Assembly (NCBI RefSeq): GCF_017163935.1
Contig: NZ_JABVZR010000001.1
Span: forward strand, 310,001 to 374,000
Length of the DNA stretch: 64,000 nt
Source of the DNA: Novosphingobium terrae
GTDB lineage: Bacteria > Pseudomonadota > Alphaproteobacteria > Sphingomonadales > Sphingomonadaceae
Direction: 5' to 3'
The position numbers were made by a program, and so were the translations under genes. The notes beneath the pieces are model-generated. The model saw only the letters and a list, made by a program, of their open reading frames with translations, made no database searches and was not told the origin of the DNA. Below are positions 28,705-39,000 of the stretch, one piece after another (the first letter of the stretch is position 1; every line of letters begins with the position of its first letter).

Positions 28705-28820
28705 CGAATGTTCTCCGCAGGTTGGGAGGTGGGGGGAGGCTGTGATCCTAGGCTGGCTTTTCGGGCTTGGGAAGAAGGGTGATTTGAGGGGAATTTTAGG
28801 TTTGGAAGAGGAAAGGATAA

Positions 28821-29055
28821 TGCGAGGGTGTTACACCCTCGCGCTCCCATTACTGTCTACATTGCGCATCGGGTTCGGCCACAGGGCAAGGTCGCCGCGC
28901 CGCAGGCAGGTTTGCCGGCGCAGTGCTGTCGTTCCGGGGTTGAAGGCCTGCGGCGCCATGCGTCGAACAGGTGGAGAGTTGGGGCACACCGACCGGGTGC
29001 CACTGCCCATGCGTCGGAAGACGGAATGGGAGCGCGAGGGGGTAACCCCCTCGCA
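28821..29055. repeat. dispersed palindrome-ended element, copy D (235 bp)
   Basis: End palindromes at 28822-28842 (GCGAGGGTGT/ACACCCTCGC) and 29034-29054 (GCGAGGGGGT/ACCCCCTCGC type). The body has CATCGGGTTCGGCC, the central GCGCCGCAGGC and GCCTGCGGCGCC, and GTCGGAAGACG near the right end. It lies between two genes on the minus strand: 18 bases beyond the TonB-receptor terminator and about 115 bases upstream of the SDR start. Confidence 0.93.
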
Positions 29056-29072
29056 TCTTCCTTTACCTTCTT

Positions 29073-29112
29073 AAAAACAAAACGGGCCGCCCTTCTGAAG
29101 AAGAGCGGCCCG
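29073..29112 (-). terminator. intrinsic terminator of the TonB receptor gene
   Basis: On the minus strand CGGGCCGC pairs with GCGGCCCG across a 14-nt loop and runs into TTTTGTTTTT, about 42 bases after the receptor stop. It is a textbook rho-independent terminator. Confidence 0.9.
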
Positions 29113-29153
29113 CCCGACGAAACTCTGACGTTCAGATCAGAACTTCAGGCAGA

Positions 29154-31574
29154 TCAGAACTTCACGCTGGCTTCAATGCCGTAGGTGCGCGGAGCGTTGA
29201 AGTTGCCGTAATCGCCCAGCACGTTGTTGATGTTGCCGGTGTTGCCCGCAGCGGCGGTCACGGCGGGCAGGCTGTTCGAGGGATCGCGGCGATAGACGTG
29301 CTGTTCGTTGAACAGGTTGCGCGCCCAGCCCGCGACGGTCAGCTTCTGGCCGGTGCCCAGCGGGATATCGGCCAGGGCGATGCGACCGTTGACGAGCAGC
29401 GAGGCATCGTTGCGGGTGGCGAACTGGTCGAAGGTCTGGGTCGATTGCGAGTAGTTGCCGTCGATGTGGAAGCGCAGCGTGGCGTTGCCGGCGGGCATTT
29501 CGTAATCCGCCGAGGCCGAGGCCGCGTTGCGGGGCGTGAAGACGATGTACACGTCCTGCACCACGCCGGTGAAGGGGTTCGTGACCGGCGGGATCTTGGT
29601 GTAGGTGTAGGCGTAGCTGGCGTTCAGCGTCAGGCCGTCGACAGGCTTGACGGTCAGGTCAGCCTCGATGCCGCGGATCTTGGTGATGCCCGGCGCGTTG
29701 ACGGTTTCCAGCGTGTTGACGTTCGAGCCGCTGACGGGGTCCGAATAGATGCTGTTGAAGTCCACCTGCGAGCCCTTGCGGTCCATGATGTAACCGGCAA
29801 GGTTGAAGCGCACATGGTGGTTCAGCAGATCGGACTTCAGGCCGACTTCATAGCTGTTCACGCTTTCCGGGTTGAAGGCCAGATAGCGCTGCGAACGCGA
29901 GGAGGCACCGCCCGCGCGATAGCCCGAGGAGTATTTGGCATAGACATGGACGTTCTGGTCCACGTCATAGGCGATGGTGGCCATCGGGTTGAAGCGGTCC
30001 CAGCTCTTGTTGAGCGGGGTGTAGCCGGTGGCGGTGGCGGTCAGCGCGGGGTTGGCGTTGCGGAAGGTGTTGAGCACACCCCACTTCTTGTCATGGGTGT
30101 AGCGGCCGCCCACGGTGATGTGCAGCGCGTCGGTGGCGTTCCAGGTGGCCTGGCCGAAAGCGGCATAGCTCTTGGAGTTCACGGTCGAGGCGCGGTCGAT
30201 CGAGGCGAAGGGGTTGGTGAACACCGCCGAATTGATGGTGTAGCCGGTGACGTTGCCGTTGGCGTCGGTGGTCCAGGTGTTCGAGTTGGGGGTGGCGGCA
30301 TTGTCACCCACGTTCTCGACGAAATAGTACAGACCCGCGACGTAATCGACGTTCTTCACCGAGCCGACAGCCTGGAATTCCTGGCTGAACTGGTGCTGCC
30401 ACAGATTGGCCAGCGAATAGCGGCTGAAGGCGCCATTGGCGGCATAGACCGGCACGCGGTGGGCGCCGCCCGAGTTGTCCCACTGGGTGGAGGTGACGCC
30501 GCGCCATGCGGTGATCGAGCGCAGCTCGATCTCGTCGGCCAGCTTGTACTTCAGCGTGTTGGTGAAGCCGTGGGTCTTGTCGACGCTGGGCTGCTGGGGG
30601 ACGCCGATGTCGGCCACCGCCATACGGGTCTTGCCGTTGATCACCACCATGCTGGGCAGCGCCTTGACCGTGCCGGACAGGCCGCCGGTGAAGTTGGTGC
30701 CGGGCAGGGTGCAGGCCGCCACGGCGGTGCCGGCGCGGCAGCCGTTGGGGTTGTAGTTCAGCAGCTGGCTGTAGAAGGGCGAGTTGGCGTCATAGCCATT
30801 GTCATAGGCGAAATCGTCGGTCAGCCCTTCGAAGGGCTTCCAGCGCACGGCGATGCGGCCACCGCGGCGGTCGTAATAGTTCCAGCCGGTCTGGCCAGCC
30901 AGCGGGTTCTTGGTGGTGGCACCCTGATACTGCACCACGCCGTCCAGCTTGACCGAGAAGTTGTGATACTCGGGCAGGTCGAGGTGGACTTCGCCGGTGT
31001 AGGCGCCGTAATTGCCCACGCCGCCCGAAATGCGACCGCCGAACTTGCCGGTGGGGGCCTTCGACACCAGCGAGAGCGCGCCGCCTTCGGTGTTGCGGCC
31101 GAACAGCGTGCCCTGCGGGCCCTTGAGAACTTCGACGCGCTCGATGTCGAACAGGCCGGCGTTCAGGCCGTGCGAACGGCCCAGATAGACGCCGTCGATG
31201 TAGACGCCCACGCCCTGCTCGCGGGCGGGCTGGTTGGCGTCGAGCGGCACGATGCCGCGGATGCCGATGGTGAGTGCGGTCTGGCGGGCCTCGAAGGTGG
31301 CGACGCGCAGCGAGGGAATCGCGCCGTCGGCCAGATCGTAGAGGCTCTGGATGTGGCGATCCTTGATCGTTTCGGTGCCGATCACCGAGATCGAGATCGG
31401 AGTCTTCTGGAGGTTGGTCTCGCGCTTGGTGGCGGTGACCACGATGTCCTCGATGCCCTTGCCTTCGGCCAGCACCTCATCGGCGGCGGGCGCGTCAGCG
31501 GCGAAAGCCGGGGCAACGCTCTGCATGGTGGCCAGTGCGGCCAGCGAGCAGGTCAGCTTGAAAAATTTTTGCAT
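29154..31574 (-). CDS. TonB-dependent outer-membrane receptor
   Basis: 806-residue ligand-gated outer-membrane barrel powered by TonB-ExbBD. A signal peptide of about 25 residues (ending PAFAADA) is followed by the TonB box region EDIVVTATKRETNLQKTP and the plug domain: PISISVIGTETIKDRHI, then VGVYIDGVYLGRSHG, and FDIERVEVLKGPQGTLFGRN with its typical GPQGTLFGRN loop. The rest is a 22-strand barrel ending TYGIEASVKF with a C-terminal Phe. The pattern matches the large family of sphingomonad receptors that take up plant or aromatic compounds, sugars or siderophores. There is no adjacent transporter or regulator, so the ligand cannot be inferred. Confidence 0.95.
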   Translation of the reverse strand: MQKFFKLTCSLAALATMQSVAPAFAADAPAADEVLAEGKGIEDIVVTATKRETNLQKTPISISVIGTETIKDRHIQSLYDLADGAIPSLRVATFEARQTALTIGIRGIVPLDANQPAREQGVGVYIDGVYLGRSHGLNAGLFDIERVEVLKGPQGTLFGRNTEGGALSLVSKAPTGKFGGRISGGVGNYGAYTGEVHLDLPEYHNFSVKLDGVVQYQGATTKNPLAGQTGWNYYDRRGGRIAVRWKPFEGLTDDFAYDNGYDANSPFYSQLLNYNPNGCRAGTAVAACTLPGTNFTGGLSGTVKALPSMVVINGKTRMAVADIGVPQQPSVDKTHGFTNTLKYKLADEIELRSITAWRGVTSTQWDNSGGAHRVPVYAANGAFSRYSLANLWQHQFSQEFQAVGSVKNVDYVAGLYYFVENVGDNAATPNSNTWTTDANGNVTGYTINSAVFTNPFASIDRASTVNSKSYAAFGQATWNATDALHITVGGRYTHDKKWGVLNTFRNANPALTATATGYTPLNKSWDRFNPMATIAYDVDQNVHVYAKYSSGYRAGGASSRSQRYLAFNPESVNSYEVGLKSDLLNHHVRFNLAGYIMDRKGSQVDFNSIYSDPVSGSNVNTLETVNAPGITKIRGIEADLTVKPVDGLTLNASYAYTYTKIPPVTNPFTGVVQDVYIVFTPRNAASASADYEMPAGNATLRFHIDGNYSQSTQTFDQFATRNDASLLVNGRIALADIPLGTGQKLTVAGWARNLFNEQHVYRRDPSNSLPAVTAAAGNTGNINNVLGDYGNFNAPRTYGIEASVKF

Positions 31575-32175
31575 GGTCGAAAATCCCCGTCGTCAGTCGT
31601 GGCGTCGGGTCGGCGGTCATGTTGATTCGACCGCCGTCCCCCCTGTGAGGCGGCGGGTAGGAAGCGCGGATGACGGTTCGGAGACGGATTTGTTGCTTGT
31701 TTTTGGCTGGATGATGACGGATCAATGACAATAAAAATCGTATAAAAACAATGAATTGTTATTTTAAGCCAAGGGCTTGCGACAATTTGTTCCCATTGTG
31801 ATCCATGCTGCGCGGCGAGTGCTGAAGCGGTGCTGCCGAGGCGGCTCATGGCGGTGGCGGCAAGCGCCATCAGATTGATTTTGCGCGAAAACCTCGGGGC
31901 TTTGCGGAGAGATTTGCTCGCTGGAGTTAAGCCTCTGTTCAGTCTACATAAAAAGATCGTTAAAGATGAAGGAGATGGCGGCTGAAAGGGGGTTTGTGGC
32001 CTTCCTGCCACAGTCCTTGGCGGCAGCCTTCATGGCGTGACGCTTTGATGAATTTCATGACGTTTTCATGTCGATGACGGGTCTGAGCTAGCGGGTGATT
32101 GGCTTGAAAAAGTCCCAATGCATCGCTCTGTCGCGGGTTTGTGCCCGGTGCATGGCTTGCACAACGCCACGCCCT
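31575..32175. promoter_or_regulatory. long intergenic control region between TonB receptor and pstS
   Basis: About 600 bases without a convincing gene. The part next to the receptor is notably AT-rich for this genome (about 31690-31770) and includes a palindrome AACAAT-GA-ATTGTT at 31747-31760, about 175 bases upstream of the receptor start, so it probably carries the receptor promoter and an operator. On the side facing pstS, TTCATGACG and TTCATGTCG are repeated at an 11-base spacing (about 32054-32073), reminiscent of a degenerate PHO box on the opposite strand. Confidence 0.5.
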
Positions 32176-32193
32176 TTGTCACAGGGATGTCAT
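32176..32193 (+). promoter_or_regulatory. PHO box (PhoB binding site) of pstSCAB
   Basis: TTGTCAC, four bases, ATGTCAT: two TGTCA half-sites spaced 11 bases apart, as in the PhoB consensus CTGTCAT-N4-CTGTCAT. It ends 53 bases before the pstS ATG, at the distance expected for a PhoB-activated promoter, so the operon should be induced by phosphate starvation. phoB/phoR are not in the window. Confidence 0.8.
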
Positions 32194-32246
32194 ATCCAAG
32201 GGGCTGCGCGTCCCGGACATGGTGATGGACTTCGGTAGCTTGCGGC

Positions 32247-33263
32247 ATGTGGCGTCATAAACTTCTGGGCGCGGCCTGTGCCATGGCTCTGGCCGTTCCG
32301 GCGGCGCGGGCCGACAGTGTGATGGGGGCGGGTGCCAGTTTTCCCGCGCCGCTCTACACCGCATGGGCCCGGGCGTGGCATGCGCGCAGCGGCGATGAGG
32401 TCAATTTCCAGCCCATCGGCTCGGGCGGAGGGCTGCGCCAGATCCGCGCGGGCACGGTGGATTTCGGCGCCAGCGACCGGCCCCTGACGCGCGCCCAGCT
32501 CGATGCCGATGGGCTGGTGCAATTCCCGGTGGTGATCGGCGGCATCGTGCCGGTCTTCAACCTGCCGGGCGTGGGCAGCGGGCAGTTGCGCCTGACCGGT
32601 CCGGTGCTGGGCGAGATCTTCCTTGGCCATATCAGGCGCTGGAACGATCCGGCCCTGGCGCGGCTGAACCCGGGCCTCAGGTTGCCGCCTCTGCCGATCA
32701 CCGTGGTTTACCGCGCCGATGGTTCGGGCACGACCTATCTCTTCACCAGCTGGCTGGCGCGCGTCAGCCCGAACTGGCAGCGCGGGCCGGGGGCGAGCGA
32801 CGCTGTCAACTGGCCTGCCGGGATCGGCGCCAAGGGCAATGATGGGGTGGCGGTCTTCGTGCAGCGCACTTTGGGATCGATCGGCTATCTGGAATATACA
32901 TTCGCGCATAAGGTCAGCATCGCTCAGGCGCTGGTGCAGAACCGCGCGGGTGCCTTTGTGGCGCCCACGCCCCGGGCCTTCGCGCTGGCCGCCGATGGCG
33001 TGCCATGGAGCAGCGGCGCGGGTGAGCAGTTGCTGATGCTGGACCGCTCCGGCACGGGCAGCTGGCCGATCAGCGGCGCCAGCTTTATCCTGATGCGCAA
33101 CAGCGGCCCGCGCCGGGCAGGGCAGGGGGCGGTGATGCGCTTCCTCGACTGGGCGCTGGCGCAGGGCGATGCCACCGCGCAGCGGCTGGATTATGTGCCG
33201 CTCTCGGGCGCGATCAAGGCGCAGGTGAGGCAGGGCTGGAAAGCCTCCGGACTGGCACGATGA
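32247..33263 (+). CDS. pstS: phosphate ABC transporter, periplasmic phosphate-binding protein
   Basis: Captures inorganic phosphate in the periplasm for the PstSCAB importer. 338 residues. The signal peptide MWRHKLLGAACAMALAVPAARA is followed by the family opening MGAGASFPAPLYTAW. NFQPIGSGGGLRQIRAGTVDFGASDRPLT supplies the phosphate-binding Ser/Gly/Asp, and VYRADGSGTTYLFTSWL the second binding loop with Arg-Asp-Ser-Gly-Thr. GAKGNDGVAVFVQRTLGSIGYLEY is also canonical. The stop overlaps the pstC start (ATGA), so translation is coupled. Confidence 0.97.
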   Translation: MWRHKLLGAACAMALAVPAARADSVMGAGASFPAPLYTAWARAWHARSGDEVNFQPIGSGGGLRQIRAGTVDFGASDRPLTRAQLDADGLVQFPVVIGGIVPVFNLPGVGSGQLRLTGPVLGEIFLGHIRRWNDPALARLNPGLRLPPLPITVVYRADGSGTTYLFTSWLARVSPNWQRGPGASDAVNWPAGIGAKGNDGVAVFVQRTLGSIGYLEYTFAHKVSIAQALVQNRAGAFVAPTPRAFALAADGVPWSSGAGEQLLMLDRSGTGSWPISGASFILMRNSGPRRAGQGAVMRFLDWALAQGDATAQRLDYVPLSGAIKAQVRQGWKASGLAR

Positions 33264-34174
33264 GAACCGCCACGCGCGACAGATTGTTCGAGGCGGCCTG
33301 CCTTGCCGCCGCCATGGTGCTGCTGGCGGCGATGGCGGGGCTGCTGGCCTCGTTGGCATGGGGCGGCTGGCCCGCGCTGCACAAGGCCGGGCTGAGCTTC
33401 CTGACCAGCGATGTGTGGGACCCGGCGCATGACATCTATGGCGCGGCAGGCCCGATCTTCGGCACGCTGGCCACGGCAGTGCTGGCCATGTTGCCGGCCC
33501 TGCCGCTGGCGCTGGGGGTGGCGGTGTTCCTCACCGAATTGTGCCCGCCGCCGGTCGGGCGCGCCATCGGCATTGCGGTGGAGTTGCTCGCGGCCATTCC
33601 CTCGATCGTTTACGGCATGTGGGGGCTGTTTGTGCTGGCGCCGTGGTTTGCCGCCCATGTGCAGATGCCGATCCTTGTGGCCGCTCAGCCCGGATCGCTG
33701 CTGGACCGGCTGTTCGCCAGCATTCCCAATGGCGCCAACATCTGCACCGCCAGCCTGATCCTCGCCGTGATGGTTCTGCCCTATATGGCCAGCATTTTCA
33801 GCGAATTGCTGCGCTCCGTGCCGACGCATATGCGTGAGGCCGCCTATGGCATGGGCGCCACATCGCTGGAGGTGCTGCGCTTTATCCTGCTGCCCTTCAT
33901 CAAGCGCAGCGCGGTGGGGGCGGTGATGCTGGGGCTGGGCCGGGCGCTGGGCGAGACCATGGCCGTGACCTTCATCATCGGCAATGCCCATGGCTTTCCC
34001 AAAAGCCTGTTCGATTCCGGCTCCACCATCGCCTCGACCATCGCGAATGAGTTCGCCGAGGCCACCGGCGATCTGCATGCCTCGGCCTTGATGGCGCTGG
34101 GGCTGGTGCTGTTCGTGATCACCTTCACCGCGCTGAGTGGCGCGCGGCTGCTGATCGGGCGGGAGATTCACTGA
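33260..34174 (+). CDS. pstC: phosphate ABC transporter permease PstC
   Basis: One of two inner-membrane channel subunits of the phosphate importer, 304 residues with six predicted transmembrane helices. After FLTSDVWDPAHDIYGAAGPIFGTLATAVLAM (the PstC N-terminal signature) come the AIPSIVYGMWGLFVLAPW helix and the EAA loop REAAYGMGATSLEVLRFILLPFIKR that contacts the ATPase. GRALGETMAVTFIIGN is the usual PstC/PstA signature. It overlaps pstS by four bases and pstA by one. Confidence 0.97.
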   Translation: MRTATRDRLFEAACLAAAMVLLAAMAGLLASLAWGGWPALHKAGLSFLTSDVWDPAHDIYGAAGPIFGTLATAVLAMLPALPLALGVAVFLTELCPPPVGRAIGIAVELLAAIPSIVYGMWGLFVLAPWFAAHVQMPILVAAQPGSLLDRLFASIPNGANICTASLILAVMVLPYMASIFSELLRSVPTHMREAAYGMGATSLEVLRFILLPFIKRSAVGAVMLGLGRALGETMAVTFIIGNAHGFPKSLFDSGSTIASTIANEFAEATGDLHASALMALGLVLFVITFTALSGARLLIGREIH

Positions 34175-35028
34175 TGCTCCGGCGTGATCTTGCCCTCCTG
34201 CGCCGCCGTCGGCTGGCCAATGGCATCTTTGTGGCACTGGCCTTGCTGGCGACGGGCATCGCCCTGCTGGCGCTGGTGCTGATTCTGGGCGAGCTGGTGC
34301 TGAAGGGGCTGGGGGGCATATCTGCGCATGTCTTCCTGCTCGACCAGCCCGGCCCCGGCGAGCCCGGCGGGCTGCGCAACGCCATCGTGGGATCGGCACT
34401 GATGTGCGGGCTGGGCATGGTGCTGGCCGTGGTGACCGGTGTGCTGGCGGGCACCTGGCTGGCCGAATATGGCGACGGCAAAAGGCTGGCCAGCTTTGTG
34501 CGCTTTCTCAACGATGTGTTGCTCTCCGCGCCCTCCATCCTCATGGGGCTTTTCGTCTATGAAGCGGTGGTACGCCCCCTCCACGGCTTTTCCGCCGGGG
34601 CAGGGGCGCTGGCGCTGGGTTTTCTGGCGACGCCCGTCGTCACCCGCACCACCGAGGATATGCTCCGCCTGCAGCCCCACGCCCTGCGCGAGGCCGGGAT
34701 GGCGCTGGGCGCGGGCAAGGCCCATGTGATCTGCAGCATCATCTGGCGCGCCTCACGCTCGGGCCTCTTGACCGGCGCCCTGCTCGGCCTCGCGCGGATC
34801 AGCGGGGAGACCGCGCCGCTGCTCTTCACCTCGCCGGGCAATCCCTTTCTGTCCCTGCGGATCGACCAATCCATGGCCTCGCTGCCCACGCTGATGTTTC
34901 AATATGCCCTCTCGGCCTATGACGACTGGCAGGCGCTGGCTTGGGCCGGAGCGCTGCTGATCGCCGTTGCCGTGCTGGCCGCCAACATCATCGGGCGCGT
35001 GCTGACGCGCGGGAGTTTCGATACGTGA
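34174..35028 (+). CDS. pstA: phosphate ABC transporter permease PstA
   Basis: Second membrane subunit of the phosphate importer, 284 residues, six helices. Recognisable are [24 protein letters not shown], the [18 protein letters not shown] helix, and the EAA loop [44 protein letters not shown] is the PstA signature corresponding to GRALGET in PstC. Starts at the pstC stop (TGATG) and overlaps the GTG start of pstB by four bases, so the whole operon is translationally coupled. Confidence 0.97.
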   Translation: MLRRDLALLRRRRLANGIFVALALLATGIALLALVLILGELVLKGLGGISAHVFLLDQPGPGEPGGLRNAIVGSALMCGLGMVLAVVTGVLAGTWLAEYGDGKRLASFVRFLNDVLLSAPSILMGLFVYEAVVRPLHGFSAGAGALALGFLATPVVTRTTEDMLRLQPHALREAGMALGAGKAHVICSIIWRASRSGLLTGALLGLARISGETAPLLFTSPGNPFLSLRIDQSMASLPTLMFQYALSAYDDWQALAWAGALLIAVAVLAANIIGRVLTRGSFDT

Positions 35029-35822
35029 CCGCTGACCAACCCCGCGTGATGAACGCCCCGCCCGCCGCCGAGCGGGTGATCGACGTCACCGGCCTCGATT
35101 TCTTCTATGGCCAGCAGCAGGCGCTGCACGGCGTGGACCTGCCTGTGGCGCGCGGCCGGATCACCGCGCTGATCGGGCCTTCCGGTTGCGGCAAATCCAC
35201 GCTGCTGCGTTCGCTCAACCGCATCTACATGCTCTACCACGCCCAGCGCGCACAGGGCCGCATCCTCTTCGAGGGCGAAAACATCCTCGACCCCACCACC
35301 GATCTGGCTGCCCTGCGCGCCCGCATCGGCATGGTTTTCCAGCGCCCCACGCCGTTCCCCATGTCGATCCACGACAACATTGCCTTCGGGGTGCAACTCC
35401 AGCGCCGCGTCTCCCGCCGCGAGATGGATGAGATCGTCGAACACGCCCTGATCCGCGCCGCCCTGTGGGATGAGGTGAAGGACAAGCTGCATTCTTCCGG
35501 CCTTGCCCTGTCAGGCGGCCAGCAGCAGCGCTTGTGCGTCGCCCGCGGCATCGCCGTGGAGCCCGAGGTGCTGCTGCTGGACGAACCCGCCTCGGCGCTG
35601 GACCCGCTGTCGACCGCCAAGCTGGAAACCGCTCTGGCGGAGCTGAAGCACAGTTTCACCATCGTGATCGTCACCCACAATCTGCAGCAGGCGGCGCGGA
35701 TATCGGACTACACCGGCTTTATGCTGGGCGGGCGGATGGTGGAGTTCGGCCATTCCACCGACGTCTTCGTGAAGCCGGAAACGCAGGCTTTGCGGGATTA
35801 TGTGACGGGAAGGTATGGGTAA
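35025..35822 (+). CDS. pstB: phosphate ABC transporter ATP-binding protein
   Basis: Energises phosphate import; 265 residues. Walker [11 protein letters not shown]-loop [20 protein letters not shown] (very typical of PstB), ABC signature [16 protein letters not shown], Walker [15 protein letters not shown] and the switch His in [16 protein letters not shown] are all present. The GTG at 35025 is chosen because it overlaps the pstA stop (GTGA) and has GGGAG eight bases upstream; an ATG at 35049 lacks a site. phoU, which usually follows pstB, is absent: repeat copy E begins 18 bases after the stop. Confidence 0.96.
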   Translation: MTADQPRVMNAPPAAERVIDVTGLDFFYGQQQALHGVDLPVARGRITALIGPSGCGKSTLLRSLNRIYMLYHAQRAQGRILFEGENILDPTTDLAALRARIGMVFQRPTPFPMSIHDNIAFGVQLQRRVSRREMDEIVEHALIRAALWDEVKDKLHSSGLALSGGQQQRLCVARGIAVEPEVLLLDEPASALDPLSTAKLETALAELKHSFTIVIVTHNLQQAARISDYTGFMLGGRMVEFGHSTDVFVKPETQALRDYVTGRYG

Positions 35823-35839
35823 GAAGCGGGAAGGGAAGA

Positions 35840-36067
35840 TGCGAGGGGGTTACCCCCTCGCGCTCCCAGAACGTCTCCCGACATAAGGGTTGGTGGCATC
35901 CCATGGGTGCGTAACCTTCCCACGGGCACGAAAAAGGCGCCGCAGGCAGGAAGCCCCGGCGCCTTTCTCTCGTTTGAAAGCCTGCGGCGCAGCGACCTTG
36001 GCTCTTTGGCCGAACCCGTAGCGCAACGCAGACAGTAACGGGAGCGCGAGGGTGTAACACCCTCGCA
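35840..36067. repeat. dispersed palindrome-ended element, copy E (228 bp)
   Basis: End palindromes at 35841-35861 (GCGAGGGGGT/ACCCCCTCGC) and 36046-36066 (GCGAGGGTGT/ACACCCTCGC); opposite orientation to C. The centre contains AAAAAGGCGCCG...CGGCGCCTTTCTC, which looks like a terminator in both directions. It fills the gap between the convergent genes pstB (18 bases) and the GH18-CE4-GT2 gene (12 bases), with no other terminator in sight. Confidence 0.93.
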
Positions 36068-36078
36068 CTTCACTTTCT

Positions 36079-39000
36079 TCAAGCGTCCTCTTTCACCAAC
36101 TCAGGCGCACTCACCCGCCCGGTCCGCTCCAGCTTGCCCCACCCGGTGCCCACACCGCGCAAAGCTGCCGACACCGCTCGGATCACCACCGAATACATCA
36201 GCTGGCGATAGACGAAACGCTGAGACAGCAGCAGGAAGGGGCGGAACTTCTTGTCGCGCACGTCCATGCGATAGGCTGCCAGACCGCAGGCCAGATCGAT
36301 CAGCGTGAAGGACGCCCAGTAGATGCCCATGCGGATCACGTCCGTCTGGGTCTGGGCCCAGCCGTGCTGCAGCGCGCGCAGGATTGTGCCGATGATGGAG
36401 ATCACCAGCGCAAGGTCGATGAAGGGTGAGATGCAGGCGAAGACGATCTGGAACAGCCAGGCCTGAGGCACGCCGATGAAGGCCAGACCGCCCGGCTTGC
36501 CCTTGCGCAGGATCTTGCGGTGCTTCCACAGGCACTGCAGCGTGCCGAAGGACCAGCGGAAGCGCTGCTTGGCGAGGGCCGCGAAGCTTTCGGGGGCTTC
36601 GGTCCATGCCACCGCCTGCTCGTCGTAGGCGATTTTCCACTTCTTGCGCTGGATGGCGATGGTCAGATCCTGATCCTCGGCCAGCGTGTCTTCCGGATAG
36701 CCGCCCACTTCCTCCAGCGCCTTGCGGCGCCATGCTCCCACTGCGCCGGGGACCACCATGATGGCGTCGAACTGGGTGAGGGCGCGGCGCTCGATGTTCT
36801 GGGCGGTGGTGTATTCCACGGCCTGCCAGCGGGTCACCAGATTCACGCGGTTGCCCACCTTGGCGTTGCCCGCCACGGCGCCGATGCGCGGATCGATGAA
36901 CCAGCGCACCAGACGCAGCACGGTTTCCTTCTCGAACTGCGTGTCAGCGTCGAGGGCCACGATGATCTCGCCGGTGGCATCCTTCAGCGCGCGGTTGAGG
37001 GCAGCGGCCTTGCCGCCGTTTTCCAGCGTCATCAGCTTGACGCGGGGATTGTCGCCGAACTTTTCGGAGACGATGGCGCTGGTGCGGTCCTTCGAACCGT
37101 CATCGGCCACGATCACGTCGAGATAGGGATAGGTCGATTGCAGGATGCGCTGCACCGAGCTTTCGATCACCTTCTCCTCGTTGAAGCAGGGGATGATGAC
37201 GGTGACCTTGGGGCGGAATGTGCCTTCGGGTTCGGGCGCGGGGCGGCGGCCCGGCAGCAGGGCCAGAATGACAAGGCTGACCGAGCGGATCACGCCCAGC
37301 GCGATGGCGAAGAAGAAGGTCCAGTTCAGCACCTGCAGGATGACATCCAGCGCGGTGAAAGCGAAAACGTCGGCGCGCACGGCGGCAAGGTCGTAACCGG
37401 CCAGCGGGGGCATGACCTGCTCATGCGTCAGCCCGGCCAGCGTGGAGACGGGCACGAAGGTGTAGCCGCGCTGGCGCAGGCCGGTGATGATCGCGGGCAG
37501 GGCCATGATGGTCTGCGATCGATCGCCGCCGCCATCGTGAAGCAGGATGACATTGGCGGTCTTGTCCGGCGTGGCGGCGGCGACCTGACGGAAGGTCTCG
37601 TCTAGGATCTTCTGCACGCCCGGCGTGGTCCAGTCCTCGGTGTCGATATGGAGGCCCACCACCGTATAGCCATGGTCCTGAGCGATCTTGGCGGGCACCA
37701 GTTCGTCCGCCGTGGTCGGCTCGGCGTCACCGAAATAGGGGGCGCGGAACAGGCGGATCGAACGGCCGGTGTAGGCTTCGATCAGGCGGCGGGTGGCGTT
37801 CAGCTCCAGATTGATGCTGGTGCTGGTGGAATTGGCCATGTTGGGGTGGGTGTAGCTGTGGTTGCCCAGTTCCATCCCGTCGGCCACGGCGCGCTGCAGG
37901 ATCTCGCGGTTGGCCACGCCATTCTCGCCAATGACAAAAAAGGTGCCAGGCACCTTATATTGTTCGAGAATCGAGAGGATCTGCGGGGTCCACTTTTTGT
38001 CGGGCCCATCGTCGAAGGTCAGGGCCAGCAGCTTGGGATTGGCGCCGCCGGTGCGCTGCACCACATAGGGCGTGGGCAGCTTGCTGTAGCTGACATTGTT
38101 GGCAAGGCTGGTTCTGGGGTCATAGCTGACCTGCCGCTCGCCATTGGTGGGGGTGGCGGTGATGCGCAGGATCTCGCCCTGGCCTTCCACGTCGGCATTG
38201 CTGCTTTGCGTGATCTGGCTGAGGTTAGGCGTGCCGTTTCCCGCACGCCAGGTGCCCAGCGCCTGCCAGAAGCCGGGGTCCTCGGTGCCCAGACGCCACA
38301 GCGCCACGCTGCCGATGCCCAGATGCGAAAGGATGCGCATCTGGTTCCAGCTGGCGGCGGCGTCGAGCATCCACACGTCATGGCGCAGATCGCCCTCCTG
38401 ATAGGAGAAGCCGGTGTTGCCGCTGGCGCGATCGAACATCGGCGTGGCGTTGGAATCATGGGCTGCCAGCCAGGCCTCTTCCACCGAGAGGCTGTCGGCG
38501 GGCTTGTCCTTGGGCCAGTCATAGCCATAGGAGCCCAGCGCCACGATCACCTTGTCGGCGGGCATGCCCTGCAGCGCCTTGGTCATCTTCTGGGTGAACC
38601 AGTCGTTCGACGCGATGGGGCCGGATTTGCCGGACTGCCAATGCTCGTCATAGGCCATCAGCACGATCTTGTCGGAGACGGCGGCGAATTGCGACGGGCT
38701 CCAGCCCTCGCCCTCCATGGGCAGGGTGACCGAGACGATCTTGCCCTTCTTGTCGAGTGCGGCATTGGTTTCGCCGATCAGCTCGCGATAGGCGGGCATG
38801 TCACGCGCATCGACCGATTCGAAATCGAACATGATGCCCGCGTCGCCCGTGCGGTCGAGGAAAGCGGTCAGGGCGGCGATCATCGCCTTGCGCTTGGCGG
38901 GCGAGTGGAACAGCGCTTGCGTGGCCGCGCCCGAGAAATCGTCACCCACCACATTCTGCAGCACATCCACCACCAGCGGGCGGCGCAGGCTGCCCAGCAT

